Of a stretch of DNA of 12,283 bases, positions 6,933-12,252 are shown in pieces (the stretch's first letter is position 1; every line of letters starts with the position of its first letter). This DNA comes from Oscillospiraceae bacterium. GTDB taxonomy: Bacteria; Bacillota; Clostridia; Oscillospirales; Acutalibacteraceae. Position numbers and translations under genes: made by a program. Location of the stretch: the NCBI GenBank assembly GCA_902782805.1, contig CACZON010000027.1, positions 1 to 12,283 on the forward strand, read 5' to 3'. Below the pieces are notes generated by a model. It worked only from the letters and a program-made list of their open reading frames with translations, was not told the DNA's origin and did no database searches.

Positions 6933-7868
6933 TTATTTTACGAGCTTCGCAACTTCTGCGGCAAGGTCGTCCTGTCTCTTCTCAATGCCTTCGCCCTTTT
7001 CAAAGCGAACGTATTTGACAACCTTGATCGAACCGCCGAGCTCTTTCGCAACCTCTGCAACGTGCTTTTCTACGGAGAACTTGTTGTCCTTGACGTAGGT
7101 CTGCTGCAGCAGGCAGTTTTCTTCGTAATATTTTCCGACGCGGCCGTCGACCATCTTTTCGAGGATCGCCTGGGGCTTCGGTTTCGCAGAGGCGTTGTTT
7201 TCTTCGATCGCCTGGGTGAGCAGGATTCTTCTCTCGTTGGCGAGCGTCTCTTCGTCGACGTCTGCCTTATCGAGGAACAGCGGGCTCATCGCCGCGACCT
7301 GCATACCGACGTCTTTGCCGAGAACGCGAACGGTCTCGTTGTCTTTGAGGTTATCGGAAACCTCAAGCGCTACCATAACGCCGATGTTGCCGCCCATGTG
7401 GGTGTAGCAGACGTTGACGGTATCCGCATCGTAGCGGACGAAGCGGCGGATCTGGATATTCTCGCCGATGGAGAGGACTTTTTCCTGGAGATTTTCCGCA
7501 ACCGTAAGATCTCCCATTTTGCAGGCCTTGAGCGCTTCGACGTCGGCGGGATTTTCCGCGATGATCACGTCGGCAACGCCGTCCACGAACGCTCTGAAAT
7601 CCGCGTTCTTCGCAACGAAGTCGGTTTCGGAGTTCACTTCGACCACGACGCCCACGCCGCACTTTTCGCAGACCTTCGCGCAGACGATTCCGTCCGCAGC
7701 GATTCTGTCCGCTTTCTTAACGGCTTTCGCAAGACCCTGTTCACGAAGGATCTCGATCGCCTTTTCCATATCGCCGTCCGCAGCGGTCAGCGCTTTTTTG
7801 CAATCCATCATGCCGCAGCTCGTTTTTTCGCGAAGCGCAGCGACGTCTTTCGCAGTAAATGATGCCAT
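6933..7868 (-). CDS. tsf: Translation elongation factor Ts
   Basis: EF-Ts is the guanine nucleotide exchange factor that recycles EF-Tu-GDP to EF-Tu-GTP in the cytoplasm. The 311-residue protein has the N-terminal UBA-like domain (about 1-55) with TSCGMMDCKKAL (16-27), and the EF-Tu contact motif TDFVAKN (82-88), whose D-F pair inserts into EF-Tu. The dimerisation and core subdomains follow (about 140-290). The length is normal for the longer EF-Ts type found in Bacillota. The ATG at 7868 is preceded by AGGAGG at 9 nt spacing. It follows rpsB by 93 nt, the near-universal rpsB-tsf order, and a hairpin in that spacer may modulate expression of tsf relative to rpsB. A terminator follows the stop codon. 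Confidence 0.98.
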   Translation of the reverse strand: MASFTAKDVAALREKTSCGMMDCKKALTAADGDMEKAIEILREQGLAKAVKKADRIAADGIVCAKVCEKCGVGVVVEVNSETDFVAKNADFRAFVDGVADVIIAENPADVEALKACKMGDLTVAENLQEKVLSIGENIQIRRFVRYDADTVNVCYTHMGGNIGVMVALEVSDNLKDNETVRVLGKDVGMQVAAMSPLFLDKADVDEETLANERRILLTQAIEENNASAKPKPQAILEKMVDGRVGKYYEENCLLQQTYVKDNKFSVEKHVAEVAKELGGSIKVVKYVRFEKGEGIEKRQDDLAAEVAKLVK

Positions 7869-7905
7869 TTCTATCTTCCTCCTGTTATTTTCTGTTCAGA
7901 AAGAA

Positions 7906-7940
7906 CCCGCCGACAGCCGGCTTTTGGCTGATCCGGCGGG
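7906..7940 (-). other. Hairpin in the rpsB-tsf spacer, possible attenuator or processing site
   Basis: A two-part stem: CCCGCCG (7906-7912) with CGGCGGG (7934-7940), and an inner CAGCC (7914-7918) with GGCTG (7926-7930). On the minus strand it is followed by a broken T-tract (GTTCTTTCTG), too weak for an efficient terminator. It could lower or stabilise downstream tsf mRNA. The pairing is directly visible; the role is inferred. Confidence 0.65.
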
Positions 7941-7961
7941 ATCTCAAATTCCTTGTTCCGA

Positions 7962-8723
7962 TTATTCTTCTTCCGCGTCTTCCTGCGCTTTCGCTTCTTC
8001 GATCGCTTCGTCTTCCGCGTCGCGGGCAGCGGCGCCCATCTGGCCCTCTCTGCCTTCCACGATCGCGTCCGCCATTGCGCCGGCAATCAGCTTTACGGCA
8101 CGGATCGCGTCGTCGTTTCCGGGGATGACGTAATCGACTTCGTCCGGATCGCAGTTCGTGTCGACGATCGCAACGATCGGGATCCCGAGCTTCTTCGCTT
8201 CGGCAACGGCGATTCTCTCTTTTCTCGGGTCAACGATAAAGAGCGCGCCGGGGAGCTGCTTCATTTCGGCAACGCCGCCGAGATACTTTTCGAGTTTTTC
8301 GATCTCGAGCTTTAATTTGGTAACTTCTTTCTTCGGGAGAAGATCAAACGTTCCGTCCTCTTCCATCCTCTTGAGCTGACGCAGACGGTCCACTCTGCCG
8401 CGGATGGTGCGGAAGTTTGTCAGCATACCGCCGAGCCATCTTGCGTTGACGAAATACGCGCCCGAACGTTCTGCTTCTTCTTTGACGGAAGACTGCGCCT
8501 GTTTCTTCGTTCCTACGAAGAGAACCGATTTTCCTTCCACGGAAAGATCGCGAACGAAATTATACGCCTCTTCCAGTTTGCGAACGGTTTTCTGCAGGTC
8601 GATAATGTAGATCCCGTTGCGCTCGGTGAAGATGTATTCCGCCATTTTCGGGTTCCATCTTCTCGTCTGGTGACCGAAGTGAACGCCGGCCTCCAGAAGC
8701 TGCTTCATTGATACAACTGCCAT
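7962..8723 (-). CDS. rpsB: 30S ribosomal protein S2
   Basis: Structural protein of the small ribosomal subunit, needed for binding of S1 and for translation initiation. The 253-residue protein shows the S2 hallmarks in order: LLEAGVHFGHQTRRWNPKM (about 9-27), FVGTKKQAQ, NARWLGGMLTNFRT, and the C-terminal VDPRKERIAVAEAKKLGIPI and VDTNCDPDEVDYVIPGNDDA segments. The last 25 residues form a Glu/Ala-rich acidic tail common in Bacillota S2 proteins. The ATG at 8723 has AAGGAGG 7 nt upstream. It has its own promoter (8847-8875) and a structured 5' leader, and is cotranscribed with tsf. Confidence 0.98.
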   Translation of the reverse strand: MAVVSMKQLLEAGVHFGHQTRRWNPKMAEYIFTERNGIYIIDLQKTVRKLEEAYNFVRDLSVEGKSVLFVGTKKQAQSSVKEEAERSGAYFVNARWLGGMLTNFRTIRGRVDRLRQLKRMEEDGTFDLLPKKEVTKLKLEIEKLEKYLGGVAEMKQLPGALFIVDPRKERIAVAEAKKLGIPIVAIVDTNCDPDEVDYVIPGNDDAIRAVKLIAGAMADAIVEGREGQMGAAARDAEDEAIEEAKAQEDAEEE

Positions 8724-8750
8724 GTTTTTTCCTCCTTGTGGTTTTTCCTC

Positions 8751-8814
8751 CGCCCGCGCTCTTCGCTGGGACGGAAAACCCTCCTAATTAAGGAGAGCAC
8801 CAATCCGCCGGGCG
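8751..8814 (-). promoter_or_regulatory. Structured 5' leader of rpsB, candidate S2 autoregulatory element
   Basis: In the rpsB mRNA a 6-bp stem GGCGGA (8809-8804) / TCCGTC (8775-8770) encloses an inner CTCCT/AGGAG hairpin (8795-8791 with 8785-8781). A further CGCCCG/CGGGCG pairing (8814-8809 with 8756-8751) could close the whole element or compete with the outer stem, since they share base 8809. The element lies between the promoter and the AAGGAGG ribosome binding site (8732-8738). Its CTCCTT strand is complementary to that site, so a switch between internal pairing and Shine-Dalgarno pairing is conceivable. The pairings are directly visible; regulation by S2 is inferred from the known autoregulation of ribosomal protein operons. 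Confidence 0.5.
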
Positions 8815-8846
8815 CGAACGTGCGTTTTTGCATCAAATGCCTATAT

Positions 8847-8875
8847 ATATTATCACATCTTCCTGCGTTTTGCAA
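8847..8875 (-). promoter_or_regulatory. Promoter of the rpsB-tsf operon
   Basis: On the minus strand, -35 TTGCAA (8875-8870), 17-bp spacer, -10 TAATAT (8852-8847), set in the TA-rich run 8842-8853. A GATAAT at 15-bp spacing is an alternative -10. It predicts a leader of about 115 nt upstream of rpsB. Confidence 0.6.
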
Positions 8876-8885
8876 TCTTTTTTTC

Positions 8886-9176
8886 TCAAGGATTTGCAAA
8901 AAATTCGCTGAAAAAGCCCTTTCTGCGCCTTCTTCCGATGTGATCGCAGCGGACGAGAATGATATCGCCGCCGATCTTCTCGATATCCTCCCACCGGATC
9001 ACAAAATCGTCCTCTCTTCCGAAGAGTCCGAAAAAGCGCGGCTTACCGTAGACGATCAGTGAGATCATCTTCGAGTTCCCGGTATCGATCGAAAGATCGT
9101 TGACGTAGCCGTACTTCGTCCCGTCGGAAAGGCCGACGACCTCCTTGCGCCGGATCTCGGAAAACCTTGAAATCAT
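8886..9176 (-). CDS. PRC-barrel domain protein, YlmC/YmxH family
   Basis: A 96-residue protein of the YlmC/YmxH group, small PRC-barrel proteins found widely in spore-forming Bacillota. Features of the family are the N-terminal MISRFSEIRRKEVV, the DGTKYGYVNDLSID segment that forms the first barrel strands, the ISLIVYGKPR strand with a following FGLFGREDD loop, and the closing WEDIEKIGGDIILV. The C-terminal tail (about 80-96) is Arg-rich and less conserved. Molecular function is unknown; a sporulation link is a family label rather than something visible here. GGGAGGGG precedes the ATG at about 7 nt. It follows the ComEC-like lipoprotein gene by 50 nt. A TATAGT at 9201-9196 could be a -10, but no good -35 accompanies it, so cotranscription is as likely. 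Confidence 0.85.
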   Translation of the reverse strand: MISRFSEIRRKEVVGLSDGTKYGYVNDLSIDTGNSKMISLIVYGKPRFFGLFGREDDFVIRWEDIEKIGGDIILVRCDHIGRRRRKGFFSEFFANP

Positions 9177-9226
9177 GCGCCACCCCTCCCATCTTACTAT
9201 ATCCTATTCGAGGCGGCGTTCGATCA

Positions 9227-10312
9227 TTACGGATTGCAGTTCCCGCAGGGCGAATATCCCGCCTGCGCCGCTTCTTCGACGCTGTTAAAATATACGCGGT
9301 TTTTCTCGCCGGGGAGATTCTTGCAGTCCGGCGCATGAAAGACCTTCGATTTCCGGTTGCCGATATATACTTCTTTCTCCGCATCAGGCCGTTCGGGCGG
9401 ATACGCCGGCTTCTCGTACTGCGTTTTAACGCTGAGCACACCGTCCGACGCGGTAAAGCAGACGTTTCCGTGGACGTCCGTGCGGTAGACAGTCGCGCCG
9501 CAGCCCGAAATCCGCGAGAGGACCGCTTCGGCGGGATGGCCGTAGGAATTCCCGGCGCCGACGGAAATCACCGCATACTGCGGCATCACGCGGCGCAGGA
9601 AGCGGTAACTTGTTGAGCTTGCGCTGCCGTGATGCCCGACGCGCAGAACGTCGGCGGAAAGCTCGGCGCCGAAGCGGAGCATCTCGCGCTCGCACTCGCG
9701 TTCGGCGTCGGCAGCGATCAGGAAAGAACACCCTCCGCCGGTAATTTTCAGGACGATCGAGCTGTTGTTGACGTTGTTGGGATCGCAGTCGGAAGGCGAC
9801 AATACGAGGATCTGCGCCTGCCCGAGAGAAAAGCGGTCGCCCGCTTCGAGCGCCCTTGCGGGGATCCCTTTTTCGGCGGCGACGGAGAACATCTTATTGT
9901 AATCGTATCCCTCTCCGGAAATCTGCAGCGGAGAATGGAGGATTTCTTCCACCGGCATGCTTCGGATCAGCGCACCGGCCGCGCCGACGTGATCGCTGTG
10001 ATCGTGGGTCCCTACGAAATACCGCAGTGTTTCGATCCCGTATCGCTCGAGCGTCTCCTCGAGGGCGGAAAACGTATCGATATCGCCGCAGTCGATCAGC
10101 ATCGATTCCCCAGCGCTCTGAACCAGCGTGCAGTCGCCCTGGCCGACGTCCAGGAATACGACCGCGAGTTCACCCTCCTTTACGGGGCCGGCGCTCTCAT
10201 CCCTCGGGATCCCTGTGGCAAACGCCGCGTCGGCAACGTCGGACAAATCGAGAGAGCAGCCCGGAAGGAGCAGCAAAAGGACGCAGAGAAGCGCAATCAG
10301 CCGTTTTTTCAT
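9227..10312 (-). CDS. ComEC-like metallo-beta-lactamase-fold lipoprotein with C-terminal Ada-like zinc module
   Basis: A 361-residue exported protein. A lysine-plus-hydrophobic signal peptide (MKKRLIALLCVLLLL) ends in the lipobox LPGC, so C19 is probably lipidated and the protein anchored outside the membrane. Residues about 48-295 form an MBL-fold domain of the ComEC C-terminal type: FLDVGQGDC (53-61), the metal motif THDHSDH (102-108), D202 in FLIAADAE and HHGSASSTS (227-235). In ComEC this domain is thought to be a nuclease that degrades one strand of incoming DNA; standalone versions are common and mostly uncharacterised. The last 47 residues (VYIGNRKSKVFH... SPCGNCNP) match the Ada-like metal-binding module, with H326, C330, C356 and C359 as likely zinc ligands. 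The ATG has AAGGAGG 8 nt upstream. It is divergent from the HD-domain gene. Confidence 0.88.
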   Translation of the reverse strand: MKKRLIALLCVLLLLLPGCSLDLSDVADAAFATGIPRDESAGPVKEGELAVVFLDVGQGDCTLVQSAGESMLIDCGDIDTFSALEETLERYGIETLRYFVGTHDHSDHVGAAGALIRSMPVEEILHSPLQISGEGYDYNKMFSVAAEKGIPARALEAGDRFSLGQAQILVLSPSDCDPNNVNNSSIVLKITGGGCSFLIAADAERECEREMLRFGAELSADVLRVGHHGSASSTSYRFLRRVMPQYAVISVGAGNSYGHPAEAVLSRISGCGATVYRTDVHGNVCFTASDGVLSVKTQYEKPAYPPERPDAEKEVYIGNRKSKVFHAPDCKNLPGEKNRVYFNSVEEAAQAGYSPCGNCNP

Positions 10313-10347
10313 CCGGTGCCCCTCCTTTTTCGTGCAGTTTCGTCTTT

Positions 10348-10376
10348 ATTCTATCACAAACGGAAATTTTTCGGAA
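10348..10376 (-). promoter_or_regulatory. Probable promoter of the ComEC-like lipoprotein gene
   Basis: On the minus strand, -10 TAGAAT (10353-10348) with a weak -35 TTCCGA (10376-10371) at 17 bp. It lies in the AT-rich divergent gap 10313-10462. Only the -10 is a good match. Confidence 0.42.
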
Positions 10377-10393
10377 TATTTTTGCATTTTTTC

Positions 10394-10422
10394 TTTTCAA
10401 GCGCGAAAAACCGGCGTACAAT
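10394..10422 (+). promoter_or_regulatory. Probable promoter of the HD-domain gene
   Basis: -35 TTTTCA (10394-10399), 17-bp spacer, -10 TACAAT (10417-10422), giving a short leader of about 34 nt before the ATG. Back-to-back with the lipoprotein promoter. Confidence 0.5.
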
Positions 10423-10462
10423 AGCCTTAACGATCTCACTACCGAAAGAAGGCATCCTCTTA

Positions 10463-11068
10463 ATGAAAGAATGTATCTCCCGCGAAGAAGCGCTCGCGCT
10501 TCTGCTCGCCTATAACAAAGAGCGGTTTCACATCCAGCACGCCCTGACCGTTGAAGGTGTGATGAAATGGTACGCGAACGATCTCGAAAACGGCGAAGAC
10601 GCCGGATTCTGGAGCCTGTGCGGGCTGCTTCACGATATCGATTTCGAGCTCTGGCCCGAGGAACACTGCATCAAAGCGCCGGAGCTGCTGCGCGAAGGCG
10701 GCGTTTCGGAAGAGATGATCCACGCGATCTGCAGCCATGCCTGGGGCAACCCGGGAGTCACGGCAGAACCCGAAGCGCAGATGGAAAAAGTCCTCTTCGC
10801 CGCCGACGAGCTGACCGGGCTGATCGGTGCGGCGGCGCTGATGCGTCCCTCAAAAAGCACCTCCGACCTCGAGGTCAGCAGTCTGAAAAAGAAATTCAAG
10901 GATAAAAAGTTCGCCGCGGGCTGTTCGCGCGACGTGATCCGTCAGGGCGCCGAAATGCTCTCCTGGGAGCTCGATACGCTCTTTTCGAAAACGATCCTCG
11001 CGATGCGCTCCTGCGAGGATTCCGTCCGCCTCGAGCTTGCAAAGCTCTGCGGCGAGGGGAACGATTGA
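10463..11068 (+). CDS. HD-domain protein, predicted metal-dependent phosphohydrolase
   Basis: A 201-residue protein of the HD superfamily. Candidate metal ligands in order are H26 (HIQHALTVE), the H57-D58 doublet in CGLLHDID, H87/H92 in MIHAICSHAWG, and D115 in FAADELTGLI. HD proteins hydrolyse phosphomonoesters or diesters such as nucleotides; this subgroup is usually annotated only as HD domain-containing and its substrate is unknown. The Lys-rich stretch SLKKKFKDKKF (about residues 141-151) is surface-like. The ATG at 10463 has AAGAAGG about 10 nt upstream; the frame stays open further upstream but without a start carrying a ribosome binding site, and that part is antisense to the lipoprotein gene. 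The stop codon overlaps the TTGACA of the cysE promoter. No terminator separates it from cysE, so some HD transcripts would enter the attenuator. Confidence 0.85.
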   Translation: MKECISREEALALLLAYNKERFHIQHALTVEGVMKWYANDLENGEDAGFWSLCGLLHDIDFELWPEEHCIKAPELLREGGVSEEMIHAICSHAWGNPGVTAEPEAQMEKVLFAADELTGLIGAAALMRPSKSTSDLEVSSLKKKFKDKKFAAGCSRDVIRQGAEMLSWELDTLFSKTILAMRSCEDSVRLELAKLCGEGND

Positions 11069-11094
11069 CAAAAAAAGCGCGCGTATGATATAAT
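11065..11094 (+). promoter_or_regulatory. Consensus promoter of the Cys leader peptide/cysE unit
   Basis: A perfect -35 TTGACA (11065-11070), 18-bp spacer and perfect -10 TATAAT (11089-11094) with TGA just upstream. It is the strongest promoter in the window by match to consensus. Strong initiation upstream of a terminator is the usual arrangement in attenuation control. The predicted mRNA start is near 11101, giving a leader of about 230 nt before cysE. Confidence 0.88.
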
Positions 11095-11126
11095 GAAATA
11101 AATCGGAAGAAAGGGGAAAAAGACGC

Positions 11127-11198
11127 ATGAAAACGATCCGCTGCATCTGTTGCTGTCGTGATTGTACTGCGCCCTTTTTCGCCCGCTTTCTCTTCTGA
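11127..11198 (+). CDS. Cysteine-rich leader peptide upstream of cysE (23 residues)
   Basis: A short ORF between the cysE promoter and an intrinsic terminator. It starts MKTIR, then CICCCRDC (residues 6-13), then a hydrophobic/aromatic tail TAPFFARFLF. Five of 23 residues are Cys (6, 8, 9, 10, 13; codons TGC, TGT, TGC, TGT, TGT), far above the frequency in ordinary proteins. An AAAGGGG ribosome binding site lies 10 nt before the ATG, and the stop TGA ends 24 nt before the terminator stem. This matches leader peptides of amino-acid biosynthetic attenuators, where the ribosome's speed over codons for the end product decides RNA folding. Here the sensed amino acid would be cysteine and the regulated gene serine acetyltransferase. 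A metal- or redox-sensing peptide is an alternative, but the downstream gene argues for cysteine supply. The peptide probably has no function of its own. Confidence 0.8.
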   Translation: MKTIRCICCCRDCTAPFFARFLF

Positions 11199-11204
11199 CC
11201 GAAG

Positions 11205-11227
11205 TCTGCGACTCGATGTTCTGCGGA
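11205..11227 (+). promoter_or_regulatory. Candidate antiterminator hairpin of the cysE attenuator
   Basis: TCTGCG (11205-11210) can pair with TGCGGA (11222-11227), six pairs including two G-U, around an 11-nt loop. This uses the base of the terminator's 5' arm, so the two folds exclude each other. A ribosome at the leader stop codon (11196-11198) would cover the upstream strand and favour termination, whereas one stalled at the Cys codons would leave it free. The geometry is right but the stem is weak, so this is only a proposal. Confidence 0.3.
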
Positions 11228-11259
11228 GATATGCGGCCAACGCGTATCTCCGCTTTTTT
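11223..11259 (+). terminator. Intrinsic terminator (attenuator) between the Cys leader peptide and cysE
   Basis: A 13-bp stem with one G-U pair, GCGGAGATATGCG (11223-11235) with CGCGTATCTCCGC (11241-11253), a 5-nt loop and TTTTTT (11254-11259). It stands upstream of, not after, the cysE coding region, so it must be bypassed for cysE to be expressed from this promoter. Confidence 0.9.
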
Positions 11260-11331
11260 CACCGCTTTCCTGCTTTTTGCATAGAATGAACGGCAGGACC
11301 GCGAAATTTCCGAAACGATGGAGGTAAACCG

Positions 11332-12183
11332 ATGGAAACGATCAAAAAAACGGAGCAGCTGCTCGCCGAGCTGCCTTCCGAGCTCGGTTCCAATTATTCC
11401 AAACCGAAATTCCTGATGCCGGACCGCCGCGTCGTCATCGAAATCGTCAAGCATCTTCAATGCGCTTTTTTCCCGGATTTTTATAAATTCGGAGAAGCAG
11501 AGACGGCGGCCGAACATCTCGGCTGCGCGTACGGTCTTCTGAAGGAGCAGATCCGCCGCGCTGCGCTCTTCGGCAATATCGATCCGGATCGCGCCGGCAC
11601 GCTGACGGATGAATTCTTCTCCCGTCTGCCGAAGATCAAATCGATGCTGCTCAAGGATATCAAGGCGCTCTTCGACGGAGACCCCGCCGCAAAAAGCTAC
11701 GAAGAGGTCATCATCTGCTATCCCGGCTTCTATGCGATCACGATCTTCCGCATCGCCCACGAGCTTTACCAGATGAAAATCCCGCTGATCTCCCGTATGA
11801 TGACGGAATACGCCCACGAAAAAACCGGAATCGATATCCACGCGGGCGCAACAATCGGCGAATACTTCTTTATCGACCACGGAACCGGTATCGTCATCGG
11901 TGAAACGACCGTCATCGGCGACCATGTCAAACTTTATCAGGGCGTTACGCTCGGCGCGCGCAGCTTCGAGCTCGACCCGCACGGCAACCCGGTCAAAGGA
12001 ATCAAGCGCCATCCGAATATCGGCAGCAACGTCGTCATCTACGCCAACGCGACCATTCTCGGCGGCGACACGAACATCGGCGACAACTGCGTGATCGGCG
12101 CCGGCGTCTGGCTTACCTCTTCGGTCGAAAAGAACAAACGTGTCTATTATTCCTCCGCCGTTACGGTTTCCATCACCGAATAG
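11332..12183 (+). CDS. cysE: Serine O-acetyltransferase (EpsC-type)
   Basis: It transfers the acetyl group of acetyl-CoA to L-serine to make O-acetylserine, the first and committed step of cysteine synthesis; O-acetylserine is then converted to cysteine by CysK. The 283-residue protein has an N-terminal helical domain (about 1-160, with ICYPGFYAITIFRIAHELY near 128-146). A left-handed beta-helix of hexapeptide repeats follows (about 167-265): GIDIHAGATIG, FIDHGTGIVIGETTVIGD, KRHPNIGSNVVIYANATILGG. D168 and H183 correspond to the catalytic D143 and H158 of E. coli CysE (same 15-residue spacing). The long N-terminal domain and the FELDPHGNPVKGIKRHP loop favour the EpsC subgroup. GGAGG lies 7 nt before the ATG. 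It is controlled by the Cys-codon leader and attenuator upstream and ends at a strong terminator. No cysK is in the window. Confidence 0.95.
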   Translation: METIKKTEQLLAELPSELGSNYSKPKFLMPDRRVVIEIVKHLQCAFFPDFYKFGEAETAAEHLGCAYGLLKEQIRRAALFGNIDPDRAGTLTDEFFSRLPKIKSMLLKDIKALFDGDPAAKSYEEVIICYPGFYAITIFRIAHELYQMKIPLISRMMTEYAHEKTGIDIHAGATIGEYFFIDHGTGIVIGETTVIGDHVKLYQGVTLGARSFELDPHGNPVKGIKRHPNIGSNVVIYANATILGGDTNIGDNCVIGAGVWLTSSVEKNKRVYYSSAVTVSITE

Positions 12184-12196
12184 TTCCCTCTGCAGC

Positions 12197-12236
12197 AAAA
12201 CAAGCTGAACGGATTTTTCCGCTCAGCTTGTTTTTT
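12197..12236 (+). terminator. Rho-independent terminator after cysE
   Basis: Stem ACAAGCTGA (12200-12208) with TCAGCTTGT (12223-12231), continuing inside as CGG/CCG after one mismatch, with a 6-nt loop and the T-run 12231-12236. It lies 16 nt after the cysE stop. The A-run at 12197-12200 gives it some capacity on the minus strand too, which would suit a convergent gene at the right edge. Confidence 0.92.
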
Positions 12237-12252
12237 CGTTTTTTCGGAAATA

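Noticed and set aside
8841..8856. TA-rich palindrome-like run resembling an NrdR box near the rpsB promoter.
   Set aside because: There is only one imperfect copy, NrdR sites normally come in spaced pairs before nrd genes, and the run is explained by the rpsB -10 element.
9196..9225. Promoter for the PRC-barrel gene from TATAGT at 9201-9196.
   Set aside because: Hexamers at 17-18 bp (ATCGAA, GATCGA) do not resemble a -35, so it was not listed as a feature.
9629..10462. Long upstream extension of the HD-domain frame, antisense to the lipoprotein gene.
   Set aside because: The extension has no ribosome binding site or family similarity; the HD protein starts naturally at 10463 after AAGAAGG.
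11282..11287. TAGAAT as a second cysE promoter -10 downstream of the attenuator.
   Set aside because: No acceptable -35 lies 16-18 bp upstream (TCACCG at 17 bp).
11292..11303. GGCAGGACCGCG just before cysE resembles the T-box consensus GGTGGNACCGCG.
   Set aside because: Two fixed positions differ, no Stem I with AG bulge or specifier loop was found, and the match lies after the only terminator rather than before it, so a T-box riboswitch is not supported.
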